From SIG565 sp045647785 (GTDB lineage Bacteria > Bacillota > Clostridia > Oscillospirales > Acutalibacteraceae): a stretch of DNA of 20,043 bases. Below the pieces are notes generated by a model. The model did no database searches, had not been told where the DNA came from, and was given only the letters and a program-made list of their open reading frames with translations. The translations under genes were made by a program, and so were the position numbers. The first letter of the stretch is position 1. Each line of letters starts with the position of its first letter. This document shows positions 1 to 7,048 of the stretch, one piece after another. The DNA lies in the NCBI GenBank assembly GCA_045647785.1, contig JAZRMU010000004.1, forward strand, positions 1 through 20,043, in the 5' to 3' direction.

Positions 1-1
1 A

Positions 2-997
2 AAAACCACAACCATTGACAAAGCTTTAGACTTAAAAGACCTTACTATTAAAAAGCTTGCTAATGGCTTGCAGTTATCTGATTTCGAAATCGACTGGGAT
101 TACAAAGGTGATGACGATGATACAGCTACTAATATACTTCACATCACCGATACACATTTTGTTTACAACAACCGTACCGATTTCGCAATTGGTAATCCGG
201 CAGTTATTGCTTCAGGTATTTCTCGTAATAAATCATTCCCAAATGCTGAAGATAATGCAATTCGCGCTATGCAGTTCGCTATGACCGTTGATAAGACTAT
301 TGTTGTGGGCGACGTATTTGATTACCTATCTGAAGGCTGCGCTCAAGTTGCCAAGAGACTATTATTCAATTACAATGTAGACTTTAAGGGTAATTTTGAC
401 TCAGTTCGTGCTGCTGTTGGTAACCACGAAGAAACTCGTGCCTTTGGTGGAATTCCTGATACAGGAACTGTTGAATCCAATAGTGCTTGGCTTAAGGATC
501 ATTGGGTAAAAGATCAAAATCCGATTTATCAGATGGAAATTGTTTATAACGCAAACGGTAAAAACCCTGTTATGAACATTATGATCCATAATGGTAGTAA
601 CGATTATCGTTATATCACCGATGAGATCTATGAGCAGTTCTTAAACGATTTAAAAACTGCAAGAGAACAGAACATTCCGGTTCTCATCTTCCAGCATATT
701 CCGATTACCGTTGATGGTGGTATGAAGCACGTAACTGATTCTACAGCCGCAGATCTCACCGATTCTAAATACTACGCTGCAAGTTCAGATTCGCATCATG
801 AAAGAACAAAGCAAATGTATAACGCAATTACTGATAATGCTGATGTAATTAAGGGCATTTTCACCGGACATCACCACATGTATTACTATGGTGAAATTTC
901 CGGTACCGGCGCTAGCGCAGATTATAAAATTCCTCAAATATCGGTTATATCGAATGAGCAGGGCAAAGGTCATGTATTAAGAATTAATGTTAAATAG
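2..997 (+). CDS. Metallophosphoesterase (calcineurin-like), 5' end outside window
   Basis: The frame is open from the first bases of the window to the TAG at 995-997, so this is the C-terminal 331 residues of a longer protein. A TTG at 68 could be taken as a start, but the reading frame upstream is clean and nothing resembling a ribosome binding site precedes it. The calcineurin-like metal-binding motifs appear in order: D-T-D-T-H (about residues 46-50 of the visible part), V-G-D-V, G-N-H-E, F-Q-H-I-P and G-H-H-H near the C-terminus, as expected for a two-metal phosphoesterase. The substrate cannot be read from the sequence. Phe and Asn codons end in C more often than in the rest of the window, which may mean high expression or a different origin. 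It is followed directly by a strong terminator and is a separate unit from the genes to its right. It could be a secreted or phage-associated enzyme; the missing N-terminus would decide. Confidence 0.85.
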   Translation, partial: KTTTIDKALDLKDLTIKKLANGLQLSDFEIDWDYKGDDDDTATNILHITDTHFVYNNRTDFAIGNPAVIASGISRNKSFPNAEDNAIRAMQFAMTVDKTIVVGDVFDYLSEGCAQVAKRLLFNYNVDFKGNFDSVRAAVGNHEETRAFGGIPDTGTVESNSAWLKDHWVKDQNPIYQMEIVYNANGKNPVMNIMIHNGSNDYRYITDEIYEQFLNDLKTAREQNIPVLIFQHIPITVDGGMKHVTDSTAADLTDSKYYAASSDSHHERTKQMYNAITDNADVIKGIFTGHHHMYYYGEISGTGASADYKIPQISVISNEQGKGHVLRINVK

Positions 998-1017
998 TTG
1001 CCTATAAACAAAATAGG

Positions 1018-1050
1018 GAAGGCTTTCCGTATGGAAAGCCTTCTTATTTT
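1018..1050 (+). terminator. Rho-independent terminator of the metallophosphoesterase gene
   Basis: A perfect 11-bp stem (1018-1028 with 1033-1043) and a GTAT loop are followed by TTATTTT. It begins 21 bases after the TAG of the upstream gene. Confidence 0.88.
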
Positions 1051-1087
1051 ATATAATATTAATTTATAACAATATTAAAATTATATA

Positions 1088-1116
1088 TTGACAAATTTAC
1101 AAAATTACAATAATAT
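1088..1116 (+). promoter_or_regulatory. Sigma-A-type promoter of a candidate small RNA
   Basis: A consensus -35 TTGACA (1088-1093), a 17-base spacer and a -10-like TAATAT (1111-1116) sit in AT-rich DNA. No open reading frame of useful length follows before the hairpin at 1194-1223, so the likely product is a short RNA starting near 1122-1124. Confidence 0.5.
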
Positions 1117-1122
1117 AATAAC

Positions 1123-1231
1123 ATAAACACAAGAAATGATGGTTGTGGTAACTAATTATTGATTGTTCCAGTTTTTTCATATCTCTTCCTAAAGTTGGGC
1201 GCCCATTTTTTTGGGCGCCCAACAACTTTTT
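1123..1231 (+). ncRNA. Candidate small RNA, about 110 nt
   Basis: This interval lies between a good -35/-10 pair and a GC-rich hairpin ending in a T run. Its only coding potential is an 8-codon frame (1136-1162) with a weak ribosome binding site. No known RNA family (SRP RNA, 6S RNA, tmRNA, common riboswitches) was recognised. The call rests on promoter plus terminator geometry alone. It could instead be a fragment of intergenic DNA whose -35/-10 match is chance, since AT-rich DNA often gives such matches. Confidence 0.35.
1194..1231 (+). terminator. GC-rich hairpin, probable terminator of the candidate small RNA
   Basis: A perfect 11-bp GC-rich stem (1194-1204 with 1213-1223) encloses an A plus seven-T loop. 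AAC and five T follow at 1227-1231. Each arm holds the self-complementary GGGCGCCC, so each arm can also fold on itself. On the minus strand the same hairpin lies just after another terminator and could act as a backup. Confidence 0.6.
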
Positions 1232-1268
1232 ATAAAACAAAAGCACCAAAGCTCATACTTTGGTGCTT
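1231..1268 (-). terminator. Terminator of the leftward divIVA-like/fumarase-beta unit
   Basis: On the minus strand an 11-bp perfect stem (1258-1268 with 1241-1251) and a 6-base loop are followed by TTGTTTT. It begins 5 bases past the stop codon of the fumarase beta-like gene. Confidence 0.8.
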
Positions 1269-1273
1269 AAACT

Positions 1274-1798
1274 TTAGAATATTTCAATGCCACGAGAATC
1301 TATACCTACAAAAAGAGGAAAGTTATTAAATTTAAGACGCTTTATTGATTCGCAGCCGAGTTCAGGGAACGCAATAACCTCACATTCGGTTATGCATTCA
1401 GCAGCCAATGCTCCCGCGCCTCCAATGGCGCAAAGGTAAATGGCGCTGTTTCTGATAATAGCGTTTGCAACCTCCGCTTTTCGTTCGCCTTTGCCAATTG
1501 TGCAGGTAATGCCCAAATCATATAGTTTTGGGGCATAGGTATCCATTCTGGTGGAGGTTGTCGGACCGCATGAGCCTATTGCCATTTGCGGTGGGGTAGG
1601 GGTTGGACCGGCATAGTAGATGCTAGCCCCCAAAAGCGGGAAAGGAAGCGGTGAATTGTTTTCAATTAATTCAAACAACTTCTTATGCGCTGCATCGCGT
1701 GCGGTATAAACCGTGCCCGAAAGAAAAACTTTGTCGCCTGCATTTAGAGTGGAGGCGATATGTGGAAGGTCATCGGTAGTAATGTAGTGGATTTTCAT
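1274..1798 (-). CDS. Class I (Fe-S) fumarate hydratase / L-tartrate dehydratase, beta subunit
   Basis: The 174-residue protein matches the beta-subunit (C-terminal domain) family of oxygen-sensitive Fe-S hydro-lyases. Visible signatures are S-G (27-28), T-A-R-D-A-A-H (32-38), G-P-T-T-S-x-R-M-D (78-86) and I-G-K-G (101-104). In the known enzymes this subunit joins an alpha subunit that carries the [4Fe-4S] cluster, and together they interconvert fumarate and malate, or dehydrate tartrate. The length is normal for a separate beta subunit. The ATG overlaps the TAA of the upstream DivIVA-like gene by one base, so translation is probably coupled. No alpha subunit lies on either side, which is odd; it may be elsewhere in the genome. 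Fumarate versus tartrate specificity cannot be decided from this subunit. Confidence 0.88.
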   Translation of the reverse strand: MKIHYITTDDLPHIASTLNAGDKVFLSGTVYTARDAAHKKLFELIENNSPLPFPLLGASIYYAGPTPTPPQMAIGSCGPTTSTRMDTYAPKLYDLGITCTIGKGERKAEVANAIIRNSAIYLCAIGGAGALAAECITECEVIAFPELGCESIKRLKFNNFPLFVGIDSRGIEIF

Positions 1799-2346
1799 TA
1801 TTTTTGAAGACTGCTGTATAGCTTTTCAAAATTATCACAGTTTTCTTGCTGTGAAGCAGCAGAGCTGACAATTATACTTTTAGCATCAAGCAGCTCGGCA
1901 GACAAACTATCAACATCACCGGCAAAGCTATCGCACATTTCCTGAACCTTTGCTTTCAGAGCGTTAAGGGTTTCGTTAGTTGCGTTTAATACATCTATAT
2001 TTTTATCAATTTCAACCTGTGCTGCGCCTTTTGCTTGCTCGGCAGCATTCATTATAGCTTTAGCGTTAGTTTGCGCTACAAGATAAAGCTTGCCGATATT
2101 ATCGCTCAAGGTTTTAACTTCCTCATACTTTTTACGGTAAAAATCAATGCTTTCAGAAAGCTCGCTGTTTTTCTGATTAGCTGCATTTAACTGTTCGGTT
2201 AGAGCCTTAATGCTATCCTCATTTTGCTTGATTTTTGTGTTTAATTCGGTTTGAATCTGCGTGTTCTTAACAGCCTGACGCTGTATATAATCGTTAACAT
2301 CATCTTGATTGTATCCGAAAAGACTTTTTCTGAATCCTAAAGCCAT
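1798..2346 (-). CDS. DivIVA-domain coiled-coil protein
   Basis: The 182-residue protein starts with a short DivIVA-like N-terminal motif (G-F-R-K-S-L-F-G-Y, then D-D-V-N-D-Y-I at residues 15-21). A long heptad-rich region rich in Gln, Asn, Glu and Lys covers most of residues 24-175. DivIVA-family proteins bind curved or septal membrane through the N-terminus and oligomerise through the coiled coil, recruiting division or envelope partners. The ATG at 2346 is preceded on the minus strand by an AAGGGGTG ribosome binding site about 6-8 bases away. It is the first gene of a two-gene unit with the fumarase beta subunit and has its own promoter, divergent from nusB. It is not in the ylm/sepF cell-division context usual for divIVA itself, so it is better called a paralogue than DivIVA proper. 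Confidence 0.72.
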   Translation of the reverse strand: MALGFRKSLFGYNQDDVNDYIQRQAVKNTQIQTELNTKIKQNEDSIKALTEQLNAANQKNSELSESIDFYRKKYEEVKTLSDNIGKLYLVAQTNAKAIMNAAEQAKGAAQVEIDKNIDVLNATNETLNALKAKVQEMCDSFAGDVDSLSAELLDAKSIIVSSAASQQENCDNFEKLYSSLQK

Positions 2347-2378
2347 ATTAACACCCCTTTATTTTTGCATACATTCAC

Positions 2379-2406
2379 ATTATACCATATCGACAAAAAA
2401 ATACAA
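2379..2406 (-). promoter_or_regulatory. Promoter of the divIVA-like/fumarase-beta unit
   Basis: On the minus strand the -35 is TTGTAT (2406-2401), with a 16-base spacer and a perfect -10 TATAAT (2384-2379). The predicted start lies about 25-30 bases before the ATG at 2346. Confidence 0.6.
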
Positions 2407-2418
2407 GAAAAAATTTTT

Positions 2419-2445
2419 ATGCATTTATGCAAAAAATATGCATTT
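2419..2445. repeat. Direct repeat ATGCATTT between divergent promoters
   Basis: ATGCATTT occurs at 2419-2426 and again at 2438-2445, 19 bases apart start to start, with a further TATGCA at 2426-2431. The core ATGCAT is a palindrome. The repeats lie between the -35 of the divIVA-like promoter and the -35 of the nusB promoter, the second ending four bases before the latter. An operator or UP-element role is possible but unproved. Confidence 0.35.
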
Positions 2446-2449
2446 GCCC

Positions 2450-2478
2450 TTGAAATGCAGCTTATTTTGTTATATAAT
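2450..2478 (+). promoter_or_regulatory. Sigma-A promoter of the nusB-tyrS operon
   Basis: The -35 is TTGAAA (2450-2455), the spacer 17 bases and the -10 a perfect TATAAT (2473-2478). It is the only strong promoter seen before the ten-gene run. The leader would be about 24 bases and carries AAGGTGG (2496-2502). Confidence 0.75.
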
Positions 2479-2508
2479 CTATATAATAATATATTAAGGT
2501 GGTGCTTT

Positions 2509-2916
2509 ATGCTCTCTCGTAAACAAGCTAGAGAAAATGCATTTTTACTTATTTTTGAAAAATGCTTTAATGATTTACCGTTCGAGGAGTTGCTCGAAAC
2601 GGCAAAAAATGTAAGAGATTTTGAAACCGATGAGTATTGTGAGTCGGTTTTTGTTGGTGTATATAATAACCTCGATGAAATTGATTCGGTTATTATGAAT
2701 AAGGCTGTAGGCTGGAAAAAAGAACGCCTTTCGCGCGTTGTTTTAAGCCTTCTGCGCCTTTCGGTTTTTGAAATAACAAAATTAAGCGAAATTCCCGCAA
2801 ATGTTTCGGTTAGTGAGGCAGTAGTGCTTTGCAAAAAGTATGCCACCGAGGAGGATGCATCTTATCTTAACGGAATTTTAGGTGCAGTTGTTAAGGAATT
2901 CTCCGAGGCAAAATAA
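2509..2916 (+). CDS. nusB: Transcription antitermination protein NusB
   Basis: The 135-residue all-alpha protein has the NusB pattern: an N-terminal S-R-x-x-A-R-E-x-A helix, the middle R-V-V-L-S-L-L-R-L helix, and the C-terminal V-S-E-A-V-x-L-x-K-x-Y segment leading to N-G-I-L-G. NusB pairs with S10 (NusE) on boxA RNA to support antitermination of rRNA operons. The ATG at 2509 was chosen over an in-frame upstream ATG at 2365 because AAGGTGG lies 6 bases before it, because the upstream extension crosses the promoter, and because the length then fits the family. The gene opens the operon; its TAA overlaps the ATG of xseA by one base. Confidence 0.95.
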   Translation: MLSRKQARENAFLLIFEKCFNDLPFEELLETAKNVRDFETDEYCESVFVGVYNNLDEIDSVIMNKAVGWKKERLSRVVLSLLRLSVFEITKLSEIPANVSVSEAVVLCKKYATEEDASYLNGILGAVVKEFSEAK

Positions 2917-4115
2917 TGCAGCAGGCAATAACTGTTAAACAGCTTAATTTATATGTTCGCTCGCTAATTGAGGGTGATAAGCACTTATCCTTTGTTAGTG
3001 TTGCGGGAGAAATATCTAATTTTAAGAATCACTACTCAAGCGGGCATCTGTACTTTTCGCTTAAGGATAGCGATGCGCTTATCCGTTGTGTTATGTTTAA
3101 AAGTAGTGCTGTTCGCTTAAAATGTGAGCTATATGATGGTCTCGCTGTTGTTTGCAGAGGAAGAGTGTCCTTATACGAGAAGGATGGACAATACCAATTC
3201 TATGTTGAGGATATTTCACCTGCGGGTGAAGGGGAACTCGCTATAAAATTTCAGCAGATTAAAGATAAACTTGAAAAGCAAGGGTTATTTGAGCCTGCTC
3301 ATAAGCGTCCAATTACCTCATTCCCAAAAACGGTGGCGGTAGTTACCTCTGAAACCGGCGCTGCACTTCAAGATATTTTAAACATTCTTTCTCGTCGCTT
3401 TCCGATATGCGATGTGCTGCTTTGTCCCGCACTGGTTCAGGGAGCTGACGCACCTTCAAGCATTATTTCCGCTCTTGAAAGGCTTTACCAACTTAATATC
3501 GCTGATGTAATTATAGTCGGTAGAGGTGGCGGATCTATTGAGGATCTTTGGGCTTTTAATGATGAGGAGCTGGCAAGGGTAATTTACAATTCCCCGGTGC
3601 CTATAATTTCTGCTGTAGGGCACGAAACTGATTTTACCATTTGCGACTTTGTTGCCGACCTGCGTGCTCCTACTCCTTCGGCTGCTGCCGAGGTTGCGGT
3701 GCCTGATATAAACGAGATATCATACCGAGTTAAGGGACTTTCAAACAGAATGTCAGCTGTTTTGCAGTCGCGTATACAAAACGCCGCGCATCATCTTAAA
3801 ATTCTCTCCTCGTCGCGCTTTTTAACAAATCCTATACTCATTACCGACGAGCGCGAATTAGCGCTTGATCGCCTAAAAGAAAGGCTTTTATCAGCCGTAA
3901 AAACGAAAACGGTGCAGCTGGAAAATTCATTAGCTTTAAACGCGGCAAAGCTTGAAAGCATTAGTCCGCTTAAGCTTCTATCAAACGGTTATTCAGTTGT
4001 TAGCTATGATGGCGAGGTTATAAATAGCGTTAAAGGTTTGGAGCGCGGTCAAAATTTAAATGTTTCACTATCGGACGGCGAGCTTTCTTGCCGCATTACC
4101 GATATCAAGGAGTAA
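2916..4115 (+). CDS. xseA: Exodeoxyribonuclease VII large subunit
   Basis: The 399-residue XseA is the catalytic subunit of exonuclease VII, which degrades single-stranded DNA from both ends with several copies of XseB. An N-terminal OB-fold (about residues 20-100, with the S-G-H-L-Y-F-S-L-K-D strand) leads to the nuclease domain, with G-R-G-G-G-S-I-E-D-L-W, S-A-V-G-H-E-T-D and R-A-P-T-P-S-A-A-A-E all intact. A shortened helical region and a C-terminal segment (S-N-G-Y-S-V-V) complete it; it is somewhat shorter than the E. coli enzyme. Start ATG overlaps the nusB stop, so coupling is likely. In Bacillus, folD sits between nusB and xseA; here it is absent. Confidence 0.96.
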   Translation: MQQAITVKQLNLYVRSLIEGDKHLSFVSVAGEISNFKNHYSSGHLYFSLKDSDALIRCVMFKSSAVRLKCELYDGLAVVCRGRVSLYEKDGQYQFYVEDISPAGEGELAIKFQQIKDKLEKQGLFEPAHKRPITSFPKTVAVVTSETGAALQDILNILSRRFPICDVLLCPALVQGADAPSSIISALERLYQLNIADVIIVGRGGGSIEDLWAFNDEELARVIYNSPVPIISAVGHETDFTICDFVADLRAPTPSAAAEVAVPDINEISYRVKGLSNRMSAVLQSRIQNAAHHLKILSSSRFLTNPILITDERELALDRLKERLLSAVKTKTVQLENSLALNAAKLESISPLKLLSNGYSVVSYDGEVINSVKGLERGQNLNVSLSDGELSCRITDIKE

Positions 4116-4118
4116 ACT

Positions 4119-4325
4119 ATGGAAAAAAATTTAACATTTGAACAATCGCTCGAGCAGCTTGAGAATATTGTCGCTCGTCTTGAACGGGGTGAATGCTCGC
4201 TCAACGAAGCAATTGAGCTATACACCGCCGGAGCAAAACTTGCGGGTGAATGCAACAAACTGCTTGAGAACGCGAAACTTACAATTAAAACCTTGTCTGA
4301 AGCAGAGGTCGAAAATAATGACTGA
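4119..4325 (+). CDS. xseB: Exodeoxyribonuclease VII small subunit
   Basis: A 68-residue protein starting three bases after the xseA stop, with AAGGAG nine bases before the ATG. It shows the XseB helical-hairpin pattern: T-F-E-Q-S-L-E-Q-L-E-N-I-V near the N-terminus, L-E-R-G-E-C-S-L-N-E-A-I-E-L-Y in the turn and second helix, and a Lys/Glu-rich tail. It oligomerises on XseA and is needed for exonuclease VII activity. It overlaps ispA by 8 bases. Confidence 0.95.
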   Translation: MEKNLTFEQSLEQLENIVARLERGECSLNEAIELYTAGAKLAGECNKLLENAKLTIKTLSEAEVENND

Positions 4326-5199
4326 TTTCAAAGAACAATTAATTTTAAAGGCAGATAAAATCAACTCGCTTTTCTCTAGTGCGATACCGTATTATGATGC
4401 CGATTTCGCCCGTGTAAAGGATGCTATGCTCTATAGTCTCCAAATTGGAGGCAAACGCATAAGACCTATCTTGATGGTTGAGTTTTATAAACTTTGCGGT
4501 GGTGAAGCAGAAGGTATTTATAACTTTGCGGTGGCGCTTGAAATGATTCATACCTATTCACTCATCCATGATGATTTACCTTGTATGGATAATGATGATT
4601 TCCGTCGTGGCAAGCCTTCCTGCCATAAGGCGTTTGATGAGGCGACTGCAGTGCTTGCCGGAGATGGTCTTTTAACAGAAGCCTTCGCTTTAGCTTCGCG
4701 AGCTGATGGTATAGCCTCTGAAAATATAGTTAAAGCTATAAATGTTCTTGCTGTTTGTGCGGGAGTATCAGGTATGATCGGCGGACAGATTGTTGATATC
4801 CAAAATGAGGGTAGACAGCTCTCTATTGAAACGCTAAAAAAGCTATATTTGCTGAAAACGGGGGCATTAATAAAGGCGGCTGCAAAAATCGGCTGTATAT
4901 TAGCAGGTTGCGAGGATAAATGTGAGTATGCTGAAAAATATGCCGAAAATTTAGGTCTCGCTTTCCAAATTGTTGATGATATTCTTGATTTTTGCGGTGA
5001 TGAAGCCGTTTTAGGTAAGCCTGTGGGCAGCGATGAAAAGAATAATAAGTGTACCTTTGTAACGCTTTGCGGAATTGATGAAAGCCGTAGAGTTGTTGAA
5101 GAATTAACGCGTGAAGCAAAATTCTGTGTCGGCAAAATCGGCACAAACGGAGAATTTTTAAAGGATATGGCTGATTATTTAGCTATCAGGGATAATTGA
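4318..5199 (+). CDS. ispA: Farnesyl diphosphate synthase / geranyltranstransferase (polyprenyl synthetase)
   Basis: The 293-residue trans-prenyltransferase has G-G-K-R-I-R-P (44-50), the first aspartate-rich motif D-D-L-P-C-M-D (85-91) and the second, D-D-I-L-D (220-224). It condenses IPP with DMAPP and GPP, with Mg2+ held by these aspartates, to give C15 (or C10) diphosphates for undecaprenyl and quinone or carotenoid pathways. The ATG at 4318 lies inside the end of xseB. A longer frame opening at 4138 would run through xseB in another phase and was not used. It sits directly before dxs, which makes the pathway's first committed intermediate. Confidence 0.95.
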   Translation: MTDFKEQLILKADKINSLFSSAIPYYDADFARVKDAMLYSLQIGGKRIRPILMVEFYKLCGGEAEGIYNFAVALEMIHTYSLIHDDLPCMDNDDFRRGKPSCHKAFDEATAVLAGDGLLTEAFALASRADGIASENIVKAINVLAVCAGVSGMIGGQIVDIQNEGRQLSIETLKKLYLLKTGALIKAAAKIGCILAGCEDKCEYAEKYAENLGLAFQIVDDILDFCGDEAVLGKPVGSDEKNNKCTFVTLCGIDESRRVVEELTREAKFCVGKIGTNGEFLKDMADYLAIRDN

Positions 5200-5209
5200 G
5201 GTTTTTGTT

Positions 5210-7048
5210 TTGGAATTTGAAATTTTAAGCAAAATTAAATCACCTAAAGATGTTAAGGCTCTTCCTTCTGAAAGCTTACCAAAGCTTTGCAGTGAAATTA
5301 GAGAATGCCTTATTAATACCGTCTCGAAAAATGGCGGACATTTAGCGTCTAATTTAGGTACGGTTGAATTGACTGTGGTTCTTCATAGAGTGTTTAATTC
5401 GCCGAATGATAGTATTATTTTCGATGTAGGGCATCAGTCCTATACACATAAGCTTCTAACCGGGCGTTTTGATTGTTTTGACACAATTCGCACCGAGGGT
5501 GGTATTTCAGGATTTATGCGTCCGCAGGAAAGCGCTCATGATCCATTTGTTACCGGGCATAGCAGTAATTCTATCTCTGCGGCTTATGGTATTTATCGCG
5601 GAAATATTTTAAACGGAAACAATAACTGTGTTATATCTGTTGTGGGCGACGGTGCATTTACAGGGGGCCTTATTTACGAGGGACTTAATAATGTGAGCGC
5701 TAACAAGGGTAATTTTATTGTTATTCTTAACGATAATAAAATGTCCATTTCAAGGAATGTCGGTGCGCTGGCGCGTTATTTTACCGTCATTCGTTCTAAA
5801 TCTTCATATCATTCTTTAAAGCGCAGTGTGCGCAAAACTCTTGAGAAAATACCGTTTATAGGTAAGCGTATTGCCGATACCATTCTCAACTCTAAAACAT
5901 TGCTGAAGAATGCAATTTATCACAGCAATATTTTTGAAAGTCTCGGTTTTGAATATTATGGACCGATAGACGGTCATAACATTTCAGAACTGGAAAATAT
6001 TTTCAGAATTGCCAAAAATGAAAATAAACCTGTTTTGATTCATGTTATTACCGTCAAAGGCAGAGGTTATCGTTTCGCAGAGAAGGACCCCAAGAATTAT
6101 CACGGAGTTTCTGCCTTTGATATTGAGGAGGGTGTCAATAAAAACGCTGCTAATTCATATTCTGAAGTGTTTGGTAATACAATGCTTTCATTAGCAGAAC
6201 ATGATAGCAAGGTTTGTGCGATTACTGCCGCTATGGCAGAGGGTACGGGACTATCTGCTTTTGCAAAAAAATATTCAAGCAGATTTTTCGATGTAGGTAT
6301 TGCAGAGGGCCACGCGATGACCTTTGCTGCGGGTCTTGCCTCAAAGGGAATTAAGCCGTATTTTGCTGTTTATTCATCATTCCTGCAGCGTTCCTTCGAT
6401 CAGATTGTACATGATGTTGCAATTTCTGCACTGCCTGTTAAGATATGTATTGATCGCGCCGGTATAGTAGGTGAGGATGGGGAAAGCCATCAAGGTGTTT
6501 TTGATGCTGCTTTTTTAAGTGAAATTCCTTCAATGCGTATTTTTTCGCCCTGTTATTATTCTGAACTTCAGCATTTTTTAAATAAGAGTATCGATTTTGA
6601 TTTTCCGTGCGCTATTCGCTATCCACGCGGTGCAGAGCCCGACGGAGCAGAAAAATATTCCGATAATTCTGAATTTAAAATATACGGAAGCGGTAAAATC
6701 GCAATAGTAACCTATGGTAGGATATCCGCTAACGCTTTTGGGGCAAGAGAAATGCTAAAGCGTGAGGGTATAGAGTGTGCAGTAATTAAGCTAAATCAAA
6801 TTTATCCTTTCAGTGAGGAATTAATTAATGCGGTGAGCGAATTTGATAAAGTATATTTCTTTGAAGAGGGAATAAAATCAGGTGGTATCGCCGAGCATCT
6901 TGCCGCAAGCGTTAATGGCAATGTAAAGCAGTTTAATATTTATGCTATCGATGATACATTTGTTTCGTCCGCAAAGGTGGCTTCGGCACTAAAGAGGTAT
7001 AAATTGGATGAGGATAGTATTTTTAAAATAATTAAGGGAGAAAACTAA
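5210..7048 (+). CDS. dxs: 1-deoxy-D-xylulose-5-phosphate synthase
   Basis: The 612-residue thiamine-diphosphate enzyme condenses pyruvate and glyceraldehyde-3-phosphate, the first step of the MEP isoprenoid pathway. The TPP-binding G-D-G (146-148) with the downstream L-N-D-N, the H-Q (75-76) active-site region, the T-G-H-S-S-N-S-I-S segment and D-R-A-G-I-V-G-E-D-G in the pyrimidine domain are all present, as is the C-terminal transketolase-like domain. The start is TTG at 5210, preceded by GAGG eight bases upstream that overlaps the ispA stop; no better ATG exists near it. It lies between ispA and tlyA in the operon, as in Bacillus and most Clostridia, and shows that this organism uses the MEP route. 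Confidence 0.96.
   Translation: MEFEILSKIKSPKDVKALPSESLPKLCSEIRECLINTVSKNGGHLASNLGTVELTVVLHRVFNSPNDSIIFDVGHQSYTHKLLTGRFDCFDTIRTEGGISGFMRPQESAHDPFVTGHSSNSISAAYGIYRGNILNGNNNCVISVVGDGAFTGGLIYEGLNNVSANKGNFIVILNDNKMSISRNVGALARYFTVIRSKSSYHSLKRSVRKTLEKIPFIGKRIADTILNSKTLLKNAIYHSNIFESLGFEYYGPIDGHNISELENIFRIAKNENKPVLIHVITVKGRGYRFAEKDPKNYHGVSAFDIEEGVNKNAANSYSEVFGNTMLSLAEHDSKVCAITAAMAEGTGLSAFAKKYSSRFFDVGIAEGHAMTFAAGLASKGIKPYFAVYSSFLQRSFDQIVHDVAISALPVKICIDRAGIVGEDGESHQGVFDAAFLSEIPSMRIFSPCYYSELQHFLNKSIDFDFPCAIRYPRGAEPDGAEKYSDNSEFKIYGSGKIAIVTYGRISANAFGAREMLKREGIECAVIKLNQIYPFSEELINAVSEFDKVYFFEEGIKSGGIAEHLAASVNGNVKQFNIYAIDDTFVSSAKVASALKRYKLDEDSIFKIIKGEN

Noticed and set aside
1136..1162. An 8-codon frame (ATG ATG ... 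TGA) inside the candidate small RNA
   Set aside because: The upstream purines are weak, the peptide has no amino-acid bias typical of attenuator leaders, and such short frames arise by chance.
2337..2846. Long antisense open frame (minus) opposite nusB
   Set aside because: It spans the divergent promoter region and mirrors nusB; no motif or start signal supports it.
4138..4317. A longer N-terminus for ispA beginning inside xseB
   Set aside because: It runs through xseB in another phase, has no family similarity, and the ATG at 4318 gives the normal length and N-terminus.
4554..5144. Long antisense open frame (minus) opposite ispA
   Set aside because: It is Ser/Pro-rich with no recognisable domain, lacks a ribosome binding site, and lies wholly under a confidently identified gene.
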